Source: Triticum aestivum (taxonomy: Eukaryota > Streptophyta > Magnoliopsida > Poales > Poaceae). Taken from it: DNA of 64,000 bases. The notes below the pieces were generated by a model, which saw only the letters and a list, made by a program, of their open reading frames with translations, was not told the origin of the DNA and searched no databases. The stretch lies in the NCBI RefSeq assembly GCF_018294505.1, contig NC_057804.1, forward strand, positions 248,171,099 to 248,235,098, written 5' to 3'. Shown in pieces: positions 23,601-35,543 of this stretch (the stretch's first letter is position 1; the number at the start of each line of letters is the position of its first letter). The position numbers were made by a program, and so were the translations under genes.

Positions 23601-25274
23601 TGAAGGAAATATGCCCTAGAGGCAATAATAAAGTTATTATTTATTTCCTTATTTCATGATAAATGTTTATTATTCATGCTAGAATTGTATTAACCGGAAA
23701 CTTGATACATGTGTGAATACATAGACAAACATAGTGTCACTAGTATGCCTCTACTTGACTAGCTCGTGAATCAAAGATGGTTAAGTTTCCTAGCCATGGA
23801 CATGAGTTGTCATTTGATTAACGGGGTCACATCATTAGGAGAATGATGTGATTGACTTGACCCATTCTGTTAGCCTAGCACTTGATCGTTTAGTATGTTG
23901 CTATTGCTTTGTTCATGACTTATACATGTTCCTATGACTATGAGATTATGCAACTCCCATTTACCGGAGGAACACTTTGTGTGCTACCAAACGTCACAAC
24001 GTAACTGGGTGATTATAAAGGAGCTCTACAGGTGTCTCCAAAGGTACATGTTGGGTTGGCATATTTCGAGACTAGGATTTGTCACTCCGATTGTCGGAGA
24101 GGTATCTCTAGGCCCTCTCGGTAATGCACATCACTATAAGCCTTGCAAGCAATGTGACTAATGAGTTAGTTGCGGGATGATGCATTACATAACGAGTAAA
24201 GAGACTTGCCGGTAACGAGATTGAACTAGGTATTGGGATACCGACGATCGAATCTCGGGCAAGTAACATACCGATGACAAAGGGAACAACGTATGTTGTT
24301 ATGCGGTTTGACCGATAAAGATCTTCGTAGAATATGTGGGAGCCAATATGAGCATCCAAGTTCCGCTATTGGTTATTGACCGATAGTAGTTCTAGGTCAT
24401 GTCTACATTGTTCTCGAACCCATAGGGTCCGCACGCTTAAGGTTAATGACAGTTATATTATGAGTTTATTAGTTTTGATGTACCCAAGGAGTTCGGAGTC
24501 CCGGATGAGATCAGGGACATGACGAGGAGTCTCGAAATGGTCGAGACATAAAGATCGATATATTGGACGACTATATTCGGAGTTCGGAAAGGTTCCGAGT
24601 GATTCGGGTATTTTTCCGAGTACCGGAGAGTTACGGGAATTCGCCGGGGAGTATATGGGCCTTATTGGGCCATACGGGAATAGAGGAGAGAGGCCTAAAG
24701 GAAGGAGGCATGCAGCCCCCCTCTGGTACGAATTAGACAAGGGGTGAGGGCCCCTTTTCCTTCCTCCTCTCCTCCTCTTTCCCCCTTTCCTACTCCAACA
24801 AGGAAGGAGGACCTTGGCGCGCCCCTCCTAGGCCGGCCGCCCCCTCCCCCTTGCTCTAGGCACAACAACAACAATTGATCCCTTGGATCTCTTAGCCGTG
24901 TGCGGTGCCCCCCCTCCTCCATAATCCACCTTGATAATATCGTAGCGGTGATTAGGCGAAGCCCTGCGTCGGTAGTACATCAAGATCGTCACCACGCCGT
25001 CGTGCTGACGGAACTCTCCCTCGACACTCGGCTGGATCAGAGTTCGAGGGACGTCATCGAGCTGAACGTGTGCTAGAACTCAGAGGTACCGTACGTTCGG
25101 TACTTGGATCGGTCGGATCGTGAAGACGTACGACTACATCAACTGTGTTGTCATAACGCTTCCGCTTACGGTCTACGAGGGTACGTGGACATTACTCTCC
25201 CGTCTCGTTTCTATGCATCACCATGATCTTGCGTGTGCGTAGGAAATTTTTTGAAATTACTACGTTCCCCAACA
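23601..25274 (+). repeat. Copia 3' LTR (1674 bp), TATA box deleted
   Basis: Starts TGAAGGAAAT, ends CCCCAACA. It lacks about 29 bp around the TATA box between TTGCT and CTAGGCAC (near 24855). It also lacks about 30 bp holding the inverted repeat (near 24809). It has 16 bp (near 25197) that the 5' LTR lacks. Otherwise it is almost identical to the 5' LTR. Confidence 0.95.
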
Positions 25275-25316
25275 CATCTTGCCAGCATTATGGGTACCCA
25301 GGATATTGTTTCTTGA

Positions 25317-25590
25317 ACTCTTCTGAAGTGGTTTCAATTCTGGACTTTTTTTGATGCGACATTTATATGTTGCTCTGTTCCCTATATTTGCACTGGTGGT
25401 GAACTTTTATGCCCAGTGGATGTAATATGTGTAATAGCCATGATAGCCTAGCATAAGTTGCTTGCTTATTTATTTCCTTGTTGTCTTGTTTATTTGTTTG
25501 CTTGTAGTCAGTGCAGTTCTTTTTCCGCGGTTAGCTAGTGGCTGTAATAACTTATTTTTTACAATTACGCCACAATAACCATGGGCTAAT
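25317..25590 (+). other. 3' flank of the repeat-exon gene
   Basis: No gene is seen. T-rich sequence after the stop at 25316 fits a 3' untranslated region. The GGGCC-rich array begins after it. Confidence 0.4.
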
Positions 25591-26870
25591 ATTTATTGTA
25601 GTGACACTGTGTCTCCTACGGGCCGTAGAAACAGTGGGCCTTCTACAGGCCGTAGAAATAGTGGGCCTTCTACGGGCCGTAGAAACAATGGTCCTTCTAC
25701 GGGCCGTATCATCAATGGGCCTTATACGGGCCGTATGATCGATTGGCCAAACATGGGCCAAACAGACCGCATTATGGCCGTAAATGGGCTAGAATTGGAA
25801 TCGTTCGTTCATGGGTCGACTATAACGGGCCATCGTTAATAGGTCGTATTTGATGACGCTATGAAAATGGCCCAACGTATTAATGGACCACAAACGGGCC
25901 GACTGTAACCATAGGCTGAATTTGGCCCACAAGCAGAAAATGACAGTAACGGGCCGTAAGTAAACGAATGCTGTAAATGAGCCCAAGAATAAATGGTCTC
26001 TGAGAAGGCCGAAAGATAACATGGGCTGGAAACGGCCAAACGGAATAACGGGCTGTTAATGGGTATAAAGTGATACACTGTTCATTACGGGCCAGTTTCA
26101 CCACGGGCCGTTAATGGGTGTAAAGTGATACACTGTTCATTACGGGCCAGTTTCACCATGGGCCATTAATAGGCCAAGAGTTACATAGGGCCTCATATGG
26201 GCCGAAAGACGTCATGGTCCATACATGGGCCAGAAGTGAAAACGTGCTGGAATCATATCGGATGGCCCAGATGACGCTACTGGGCCTAATTCGGATAGGG
26301 CGTAACAGGCCTTGGGTTAGCGGGCTGTAAATGGGCTATATGCGAACAGGCCGTTAACAGGCTTTCCATGGGCCGGCCCACCACCTTTTGACCAAGTCAA
26401 ACGGGTCGGCCTTTTCATAGGAATGGGCCTCTGTTGGGCCGTGCCACGTGTCGAGGTATCATAGGCGCCTTTTGTCCAATGAGTGGATGACATCTGTCCC
26501 AACGATGAGCCGACACGTGTTTCCTCCAGCCAATGATGATTTTACACGTGGAAAATCCCCATTAGTCGGGGCTGTTAACGGGTTATCGGATCTGAAACCC
26601 GACCCGATAGCTTAACGGCGTTCCGTTACGGTGGATGCCACGTGTAGGTCACCCTTGATGAAAGCACTTCTGTGACACGTGATTTATCGTCATGGAAGTG
26701 GACACTTCCGTGATGATAATTTTGGCAATGTCATGGAACACTTCTACGACAGCACAGGTATGACTATCTTGATTCTGTCATAAAATCGTCATGGATGTAC
26801 ATGCATGCCAGAAAACGCGACCTACTGTGACAAACACGTATCATCACGGAAGTGTATTTTTTTTGTAGTG
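25590..26870 (+). mobile_element. 3' end of CACTA element B with GGGCC-type subterminal array
   Basis: Seen: 25610-26460 is packed with CTACGGGCCGTA, TGGGCC and ACGGGCCGTT units, more than twenty GGGCC cores. About 26630-26870 carries CATGACGAT / ATCATCACGGAAGTG units in both orientations and ends ...TTTTGTAGTG at 26870. Read from outside in, the end is CACTAC, eight A, TACACTTCC, identical to the element end at 47088. The left end of this element was not found, so its extent, and whether it contains the whole repeat-exon gene, is inferred. Confidence 0.85.
26055..26164. repeat. 55-bp tandem duplication in the subterminal array
   Basis: GTTAATGGGTATAAAGTGAT at 26055 recurs at 26110 with one change, and the following GGGCCAGTTTCACCA also recurs. 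Confidence 0.8.
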
Positions 26871-28443
26871 TGTGCTTCTTCTCGATAGTTCCTATTTTAT
26901 TGCGATCGTGAGGATTCGTTTGACTACGCTTGGTTCGTCTACACCCGTTTGTCTTCTTCTTGGACTCTTTCTTCTTCCTAGTGGGATTTCAGGCAAGATG
27001 AACATCACCTTGGATCTCACTACTATCTTTGCTATGCTAGTTGTCTCGATGCCATCGGTATGTCGTGCTACCTACCACTTGTTTATCAAGCCTCCCAAAT
27101 TGCCATGAACAACCTCTAAGCTTTTTCACCATCCCAGCAAACCGTTGTTTGGCTATATTACCGCTTTGCTCAGCCCCTCTTATAGCATTGCTAGTTGCAG
27201 GTGCAGGTCATTCCATGTTGGAACATGGATATCATGGGATATCACAATATCTCTTATTTAATTAATGCACATATATACTTGGTAAAGGGTGGAAGGCTAA
27301 GCCTTTTGCCTGGTGTTTTGTTCCTCTCTTGCTGCCTTAGTTTCCTTCATACCGGTGGTATGTTCCTTGATATTGTGTTCGTAACATGGTCGGGGTTTAT
27401 GGGCCCCCTTGACAGTTTGCTTTGAATAAAACTCTTCTAGCAAGGCCCAACATTCATTTTACCATTTACTCAACATAATAAACATGATATTAAATTTTAC
27501 GCATAGGAACTTAGCATTACCCGGGGAGTAATTGAACATAATATAGTGGGGCCATTGTTGATGGTGTTGGTCCCAAACGGGCAGACTGTCGGCCACCACG
27601 GGGCAACCCGAGGATCTGGTTTTGCTCTTAAGCCGACCTATCCGGACATGGCTTGACACGAGATGTGTGTGGCTACTATCAGGGTGTCGGCACGCTGGGA
27701 GGTCTTGTTGGATTTGTTTTACCATTGTCGAAATGTCTTATGCACCATGATCTCGAGTTTGATCGGGTTGTCCTGTGATGGATTATTGTCTCCACGGATC
27801 GTGAGCTTGTCATGGGCTAAGTTGGGACACCCCTGCAGGGTTTAATCTTTTGAAAGCCGTGCCCGCAGTTACGTGGCAGATGGGAGTTTTTAATATCCGG
27901 TTGTAGAGAACTTGACACTAGATCCAAATTAAAATACACCAACCGCGTGTGTAACCGTGACTGTCTCTTTTCGAGTGAGTCTAGAAGAGAACACAATGGG
28001 GTTATGTTTGAACATAAGTAGTTCAGGATCACTTCTTGATCATAACTAGTTTGCGACCGTTTGCACTGTTTCTCATCTTATTCTTGTACTCGTAAGCTAG
28101 CCACCATACAATGCTTAGTCGCTTGCTCCAACCTCACCACTTATCCATTCCATACCCATTAAGCTTTGCTAGTCTTGATTCCCATGGTAATGGGATTGCT
28201 TAGTCCTTGTTGCTTACAGATTACTACAACAATAGTTGCAGGTACAGGTAATGTGATGATCTGACGTGAGAGCCATGTTTACTTATTTTGGAGTTCTTCT
28301 TCCTCTTCTTCTTTGATTGAGGGATAGGTTCCTGGTCGGCAGCCTGGGCTAGCAGGGTGGATATTTTCATTTTTTTTCATTTGTGTTTCATCCTTGGGCA
28401 GATGTTGCTTTTGAATGATGTTTGATGTATTGGTGTGGCATTA
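26871..28443 (+). mobile_element. unassigned LTR-retrotransposon-like remnant, non-coding
   Basis: No supported gene. Two diverged copies of a block with TAGTTGCAGGTRCAGGT occur at about 27190 and 28232. The stretch near 28320-28440 (GGTTCCTGGTCGGCAGCCTGG) resembles the non-coding 3' interior of Triticeae Gypsy elements by memory only. It stops abruptly where the truncated LTR at 28444 begins. Confidence 0.35.
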
Positions 28444-29624
28444 GTAATAATTATTGTGATTTTATATGAGGGAGAGGCATGAGCTAACATACTTTCTCTG
28501 CTTGGATCATATGCACTTATGATTGGAACTCTAGCAAGCATCTGTAACTACTGAAGATCATTAAGATCGTGAAACCCAACCATAGCATTAAGTATCAAGT
28601 CCTCTTTACACCCATATGTCATAACCCACTTATCCGCGTTTAGGCTGCTATCACCCCCGCAACACTGACAATTAGCAAACCATTAACATATTGCAACACC
28701 CTACAGCGGGCCCCCCTCACATTTGCATGAGAATGGAGGGCACCGTAATACAGCTCCATAAATAAAATATACAATCATACCAACCAAGATGATGATTAAC
28801 CCATAAGACAAAATTGATCTACTCAAACATCATAGGATAACCATAGATCATTGGGAAATAATATATGGAGTTGAGCACCATGTTTAAGTAGAGATTACAA
28901 TGGGGAGAAGGGGTGTTACACCGCTGCATAGAGGGGGAGAGAGTTGGTGTTGACGGTAGCAAGATTGTTGATGTAGATCGCCGTCACGATCCTAGCCCTG
29001 GTGGCTCCGGCGCCACCGGGAGAGAGGGGGAGAGAGCCCCCTCCTTTTTCCTCTTCCTTGGCCTCCCCCTAGATGGGAGGAGGGTTCCCCCTCTGGTCCA
29101 TGGCCTCCATTGTGGCGGAGGGGTGAGAGCCCCTCCGAGATTGCATCTCCCTCTCTGTTCTCTTCTGTTTTGCGCTCCCCAGATCTGGCCGAAAACCGTT
29201 TCTTATATTCCCGGAGATCCGTAAATCCGATTGCGTTGATTTTTTGTCACGAGTTTTTTCCGAATATAAGCTTCCTTGTTTATGAAGTACGTTCGAGGAG
29301 GGCAGCACCCACCCCCATGCGCCAGGGGCCTGGGGCGTGCCATGGTGTATCATGGTCTGTGTGGGCCTCCGTTTGTGGTGATTCCAACTCCTAAAAATCG
29401 CAAATATTCCACAATAACTCTCCGTTGAGTTGCATCACATTTGGACTTCGTTTGATATGGATTTTCTGCAATACAAAAACATGCAACCAACACGAACTGG
29501 CACTGGGCACTAGAGAATTAAGTTAGTCGAAATAAATCATATAAAAATTTGCCAAAATTATGTAAAAGTTGAATAATATTGGCATGAAACAATCAAAAAT
29601 TATAGATACGACGGAGACGTATCA
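28444..29624 (-). repeat. Gypsy 3' LTR, truncated (1181 bp)
   Basis: Aligns with 34361-35543 of the other LTR. The right edge ends GTATCA at 29624, and homology stops at about 28444. Confidence 0.88.
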
Positions 29625-32600
29625 GCATCGCCAAGCTTAATTCCTACTCGTCCTCGAGTAGGTAAATGATAAAAAAGATAATTTTTGATGTGGAATGCTA
29701 CCTAACATAAACTTGATCATAGATCCAGTCATGGCATGAATATTAAGACATAAGTGATTCGAAGCAATTGTCTATAATTTGGCATAAATACATCAATACT
29801 CAGGCATCCCAACAAACAATCATGTCTTTCAGAATATCAACACTAAAGAAAGTTATCCCTACAAAATCATATAGTCTTGTCATGCTCTGTCTTCCTAACA
29901 CAAAGTATAAATCATGCACAACCCGATAACAAGCCGAGCAATAGGTTCATACTTTTTAACACGCTTCATCTTCTTCAACCCTCACGCAATACATGAGTGC
30001 AAGCTATGGATACAACACTATGGGTGGAGTATAGTATGATGATAGGGGTAAAGATAGAGAAGACAAAAAAGTAAGAAAGTCTCACATCAACACGGCTAAC
30101 CAACGGGCTATGGAGATGCCCATCAATTGATATCAATGCAAGGAGTAGGGATTGTCATGCAACAAATGCACTAAGAGCTATAAGTGTATGAAAGCTCCAT
30201 ATGAAAACTAAGTGGGTGTGCATCTAATCCTATAATGAAAAATTCCCACTAGTATATGAAAGTGACAACATAGGAGACTCTCCATATGAAAAACATGGTG
30301 CTACTTTTAAGCACAAGTGTGGTAAAGGATACTAACAATGCCCCTTATCTCTTTGTTTATTTTTTCTTTTTATTTTCCCTTTTTCCTTTTTTTTTCTTTT
30401 TTTCTTTTTCTTTTTTCCTCTCCCTCATTGTCCGGAGTCTCATCCCGACTTGTGGGGGAATCATAGTCTCCATCATCATTTCCTCACTGGGGCACTGCTC
30501 CAAAAATGATTCTCATCACACATCTATTTACTTATAACTCAAAAGGAATAAAAATTACAACTCGATACTTATAACAAAATATGAATCTATATGAATGCCT
30601 CTGGCATGTACCAGGATGTGCAATGATCTAGCGTAACATGTATGAAAAATGATGAATGGTGGCCGAGCCACAACTACTATATCAGCTATATGATCATGCA
30701 AAGCAATATGACAATGAATGCTCAAGTCATCAAAACGGAAGCGATGGAAGTTGCATGGCAATATATCTCGGAATAGCCATGGAAAAGCCATAATAGGTAG
30801 GTATGCTGGCTGTTTTGAGGAAGATATAATAAGGCTTATGTGTGATAGAGCGTATCATATCCCGGGGTTTGGATGCACCTGCGAAGTTTGCACCACGTCT
30901 CGATGTGAGAAAGGGCAATGCACAGTACCTAGAGGCTAGCAAACTGCGGAAAGGTAAGAGTGTGTATAATCCATGGACTCACATTAGTCATAAAGAACTC
31001 ATATACTTATGCAAAAGTTTATTATCCCTTGAAGCAAAGTACTACTATGCATGCCCCTAGGGGGATAGATTGGTAGGAAAAGACCATTGCTCCTCCCCGT
31101 CCTCCATTCATAAGGAAGACAATCAAGGATAAATTGTCCTCCAACGTTCATAGCATAACGAAAGACTATACGTGCATGCTTCAGGAATCACAAACCTTAA
31201 CACCAATATTCTTACTAAACACAACCATTTACTAGTACCTCCCACATATTCCATCTCTATATCGCAAAACTATTGCAAGGAATCAAACATATCATATTCA
31301 GTGATCCATAAGTTTTATGTAGGGTTTTGTGACTAACCATGCAATTGACCAATTCCTGTTGACTCTCTAAATAGATATAAGTGAAGCATGAGAGTTGAAA
31401 TGTTTCTACAAAATATCATTCTCTAACAAATATAAGTGAAGCAAAAGAGTATTCTACGAACATCGGTTTTCTATGTGAAGAGAAATAGGCTATCCAAACT
31501 TCAAATGATATAAGTGAAGCACATGAAGCATTCTATAAATCCATACTCAAAAGATATAAGTGAAGTGCAATGAGCATTCTATAAATCAACCATGGACTAT
31601 ATCATACCAGCATGGTGCATAAAATAAAAGTGAAAACTAAATGCAAAAGATGCTCCAAGATTTGCACATACCATGAACGAAATGAATCCAAAAACATACC
31701 GATACTTGTTGAAGAAAGATGGGATGCCTTCCAGGGCATCCCCAAGCATAGACGCTTGAGTCTCCTAGAATATTTACTTGGGGTGCCTTGTGCATCCCCA
31801 AGCTTGAGGTCTTGCCTCTCCTCCTTCTCCTCATATCGAGACCTCCTCGTTCGTCGAACACTTCATCCACACAAAACTTAAACGAACCTTTAGTGGCAGG
31901 GTTAGTGAAAATGGCAATGAAATACCATCATGTACTGCTGCAACATTATTGTATAATTATAAACAAACATTACCCACTCTATGCTATCACAATTCTATGG
32001 CCCCAAGTCAAGGAGTCTTCAACAAGAATTCAAACATACGCAAACAATGAAGCTATAACAGAAATCTATGAAAACATGACAGTTTATAAAGATTTGAACA
32101 TCCATCTGTAACTCTAAAAATTCTGAAAAAATTAGGAAACAATAAACATTTTGTATATAAAGAAAGTGCAAAAAGTTTCAGAACCGTTTCACGTTCCAGT
32201 AAAAAAATGTAAAACCACGCACTACAGCCAAAGTTTCTGTTTTGCACTGCAGAAACCAACAAGCAATCTACTCATCCTAAAGGCAAATCTTGGCACATTA
32301 TTTCTATAATACAATGGAATTATACAAGGGATAATTATTTTTGTTGAAAAGTTTCTACAATTCAAGATTCACAAAGTTTCCATGGGCATGAACAAAGTTC
32401 AAGGCATGCTCCCGCTTCCACGGTGCTCATCCTTCTCACTTTCACTTTTCTTTTGGTGAAGTTTTAAGTTCCCCTCTATATTTTTTTAAACTATATAAAA
32501 GCACTCAACAGAAATAAAATGACTCTCTGAAACTTTCGGGTTGTCTCCTTGGCAGTGCTTTCTTTAAAGCCATTAAGCTAGGCATAAAGTGCTCAAGTAA

Positions 32601-32963
32601 TGGATCCACCCGGATCCCACATATCAAAGCCAATTTTAATTAACAATGATTTGGCATTTAGTAGTGAGCACAAAGCAACATATATTAGGCAATTACAAAG
32701 TCTAATTCTCTTCCTATGCATCAGCATGTCAAACAAGAACAATTCATGCACATCAAGTTAAGGACAATACATAGCATAAGTAGTTTCTTGCAATTTTTCG
32801 TGTTGGAAACATAGAGAGATGGAGACGCAATTCCTCTCTCATAATAAATGCAAGTAGGGGCAGCAAGCACATGCATATTACATTCATCAAAATCATCATG
32901 TGCAATAGTAAAAGGCAACCCATCAATATAATCCGTAATAAGAACAAACTTCTTCGATATAGT
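29625..32963 (-). other. non-coding interior of the Gypsy element
   Basis: No gene is supported. It holds a pyrimidine-rich tract (about 30355-30425) and repeated CATCCCCAAGCTT motifs (31736 and 31792), a common feature near the 3' end of these elements. Repeated AGATATAAGTGAAGCA units lie at about 31370-31570. Confidence 0.6.
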
Positions 32964-33936
32964 TTAGTTGGGAGAATTCAAAAAGATAATAGGACTATCA
33001 TGTGTGGGTGTAATAGCAATAATTTCGTTCTTGACATAAGGAACTATATAAAGTTCATCTCCATAAGCATAATTCATATTGCCATCATGGCCACAATCAT
33101 AGCAAGCATCAAGTTCATCAAAAAGGGATATTTCAAAAGATTCAACGGGATCATAGCAATTATCATAGCATTCATCCTTCAGTAAGAACGAAGGGACATT
33201 AAACAATGTATGAGTTGAAGAGTTACTCTCATTAGAAGGTGGGCACGGGTAGCTAATCCGCTCTTCCTCCTTTTTTTTCTTTGCTCTCCTCATCATCTTT
33301 TTCATCTGATGAGCTCACAGTTTTGTAAATTCCTTCTTCCATAGACTCCTACAAAATATTAGTCTCCTCTTGGACAGCGGAGATTTTCTCAATAAACACA
33401 TCAATATCGGAATTGTATTTATAATTATCATAGCAATATTTAAGGATAGAAAAAATTTCAGGTCTATAAACATCATCATCAAAAGCTTCATACTTTAAAA
33501 ACAAAGATTCAATTTCATAAGCACTCTTAAAGGTAACAAATTCTTCTATTCGTTTCACATCAAAGTAATCATATATACCATTAGCATAAGAAGCTAAGGT
33601 TTCATCGTCATTAAATTTGCATGTAAAGGGAAGATGTGGAGCATTCATCCTAGAGCAACAACTATAATCATATCTCAAGCATAAATCCCAAGCATACCAA
33701 TGCAACATATGAATTTGATCCCATAACAATTTCCCTTTATGAGTCAAGCAATAATCCCTAAAGTATTCACGCTGATCCAACGTGTCTCCCATTATCATGT
33801 TGAATGGGTTTTTCTTAGGATTATCAAAGTAGTGCATAATATTTTCCACATAACAAGCATCGAGGGTTTTAGGAGGTTCCCCATCTCCATGAGTAGCAAG
33901 TACCACTAATTTTTTTTGGTGTTTCATGTTCCACAT
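32964..33936 (-). pseudogene. gag-like protein of a non-autonomous Gypsy element, broken
   Basis: Two reading pieces of one probable protein. 33936-33349 (195 aa) starts MWNMKHQKKLVVLATHGDGE and has DACYVENIMHYFDNPKK, MGDTLDQREYFRDYCLTH and HMLHWYAWDLCLRYDY. 33305-32964 (113 aa) has DECYDNCYDPVESFEISLFD and AYGDELYIVPYVKNEI. A stop or short gap at 33306-33348 separates them. No zinc knuckle, protease or RT motif is visible. Its place just after the primer-binding site suggests a gag position. I recall similar proteins in many Triticeae retrotransposons but know no function. Rich in Asp/Tyr/Cys. Confidence 0.6.
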
Positions 33937-34033
33937 CCATAACTAAAGATAGAGAACAACTTAGAATAGAAAATAAAAACTACTTAGTGATAAAGCAAAC
34001 AAGAATACACGAGAATATTCACCCCACGCTATT

Positions 34034-34053
34034 GCTCCCCGACAATGGCGCCA
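34034..34053 (-). other. Gypsy primer-binding site
   Basis: The minus strand reads TGGCGCCATTGTCGGGGAGC, 11 bases after the LTR. It resembles the TGGCGCCGTTGCCGGGGA site (tRNA-Asp type) of Triticeae Gypsy elements, with two changes. Confidence 0.85.
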
Positions 34054-34064
34054 GAAAAAGGTCT

Positions 34065-35543
34065 TGATAACCCACAATTATAGGGGATTATTTATAGCCT
34101 TCTTCAATAACTAAGAATGTCGAACCCAACGAGGAGCTAAAGGCAAAACAAATATTCCCTCAAGTTCTATCGACCACCGATACAACTCTACGCACACTTG
34201 ACATTTGCTTTACCTAGAACAACTATGAAACTATTTTGCAAGAATAAAACTATGCGTACTTTGCAAGAATAAAACTACGGATAAAATGCAAGGTAGTAAA
34301 AGTGGATACGTTTGTCAACAAGAAAGTTATTTGTCCCTAGGGTATCGATAACAAGTATCGGTAATCATTCTTGTGATTTTATATGAGGGAGAGGCATGAG
34401 CTAGCATACTTTATATGCTTGGATCATATGCACTTATGATTGGAACTCTAGCAAGCATCCACAACTATTAAAGTCATTAAGGTCATGAAACCCAACCATA
34501 GCATTAAGTATCAAGTCCTCTTTACTCCCATACGTCATAACCTACTTATCCATGTTTAGGCTGTTGTCACCCCCGCAACACTGAAAATAAGCAAACCATG
34601 AACATATTGCAACACCCTACAGTGGGGGCCACTCACGTTTGCGCGAGAATGGAAGGCACCATAGGACAGCACCATAAATAAAACATACAATCATACCAAC
34701 CAAGATCACGATTAACCCATAGGTCAAAACGGATCTACTCAAACATCATAGGATAACCATAGATCATTGGGAAATAATATATGGAGTTGAGAACCATGTT
34801 TAAGTCGAGATTACAACGGGGAGTAGGGGTGTTACACCGCTGCATATAGGGAAAGAGAGTTGGTGTTGACGGTAGCAAGATTATTGATGTAGATCCCCGT
34901 CACGATCCTAGCCCCGGCGGCACTTCGGCGCCACCAGGAGAGAGGGGGAGAGAGCCCCCTGCTTCTTCTTATTATTTTGTCTCCCCCCTAGATGGGAGGA
35001 GGGTTCCCCCTCTGGTCCATGTCCTCCATGGCGGTGGAGGGCCCCCTCCGAGATTGGATCTCCCTCTCTGTTCTCTTCTGTTTCGTGCTCCCCAGATCTG
35101 GCCGAAAACCATTTCTTATATTCCCGGAGATCCGTAACTCCGATTGCGCTACTCTTTTTACATGATTTTTTCTGGATATAAGCTTCCTTGCGCCCGAAGT
35201 ATAGCTCCAACTGACGTTCGTGGAGGCACGACCCACCACCACGCGCCAGGGGCCTGGGGCGCGCCTTGGTGTATCGTGGTCTGTGTGGTCCTCCGTTTGC
35301 GATGATTCCAACTCCTAAAAATCACAAATATTCCAAAATAATTCTCCGTTGAGTTGCATCACATTTGGACTTTGTTTGATATGGACTTTCTATGATACAA
35401 AAACATGCAACAAAAAGGAACTGGCACTGGGAACTAGATAAGTAAGTTAGTCCGAATAAATAAAAAGTTGCCAAAGGTATGTAAAAGTTGAATAGTATTG
35501 GCATGAAACAATCAAAAATTATAGATACGACGGAGACGTATCA
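34065..35543 (-). repeat. Gypsy 5' LTR (1479 bp)
   Basis: Minus strand TGATACGTCTCCG ... GTGGGTTATCA. It is the complete copy of the pair. Confidence 0.9.

Larger units (their letters stand above)
16650..25274 (+). mobile_element. Copia LTR retrotransposon, Angela/BARE/WIS-like, complete but decayed
   Basis: Seen: two direct LTRs starting TGAAGGAAATATGCCCTAGA and ending in ACA, a primer-binding site after the left LTR, a purine tract before the right LTR, and flanks CATAT / CATCT as a 5-bp target duplication with one mismatch. The LTR start, the LTR length of about 1.7 kb and the protein fragments fit the Angela/BARE/WIS group of Triticeae. It inserted at a His codon of the last exon of the repeat-exon gene, in the same orientation. 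Confidence 0.95.
11433..25316 (+). pseudogene. multi-exon gene with repeated exons, broken by a Copia insertion
   Basis: Product not recognised. Proposed pieces: about 11433-11731 (Ser/Pro/Arg-rich, ending CCAAGGAG|GTTCTACAC); 12433-12621 (ending CCAAAGAG|GTTGTACAC); a Pro/Ser-rich piece at about 13110-13300; 13646-13838 (acidic, ending in PPE before GT); 14322-14474; 14773-14922; 15400-15762; 16249-16649 plus 25275-25316. Most boundaries show AG...GAG|GT. The last exon reads LLYSQLQAERHQSAVLRQEA and on to a coiled-coil-like Leu/Glu/Gln tail. After removal of the Copia element the frame continues for 12 codons to TGA at 25314. TGA at 14349 and TAG at 14854 lie in frame, and a C-run in the fourth exon shifts frame. 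The gene ends 0.3 kb before the subterminal array of a CACTA element and reads toward its end, so it is probably a transposon gene or a captured gene. The exon model is tentative. Confidence 0.55.
28444..35543 (-). mobile_element. non-autonomous Gypsy-type LTR retrotransposon, 3' LTR truncated
   Basis: On the minus strand: 5' LTR 35543-34065 starting TGATACGTCTCCG, primer-binding site, a gag-like ORF, a long non-coding interior, a PPT-like AAGCTTGGCGATGC next to 29624, then the 3' LTR 29624-28444. There is no protease, integrase or RT. The 3' LTR lacks its last about 296 bp, so no target duplication is visible. The two LTRs differ at many positions (about 17 of 205 in one stretch), so it is older than the Copia and LARD insertions. 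Confidence 0.85.

Noticed and set aside
30350..30430. Long pyrimidine tract as a polypurine primer
   Set aside because: It is internal and far from an LTR edge. The PPT-like site lies next to 29624.
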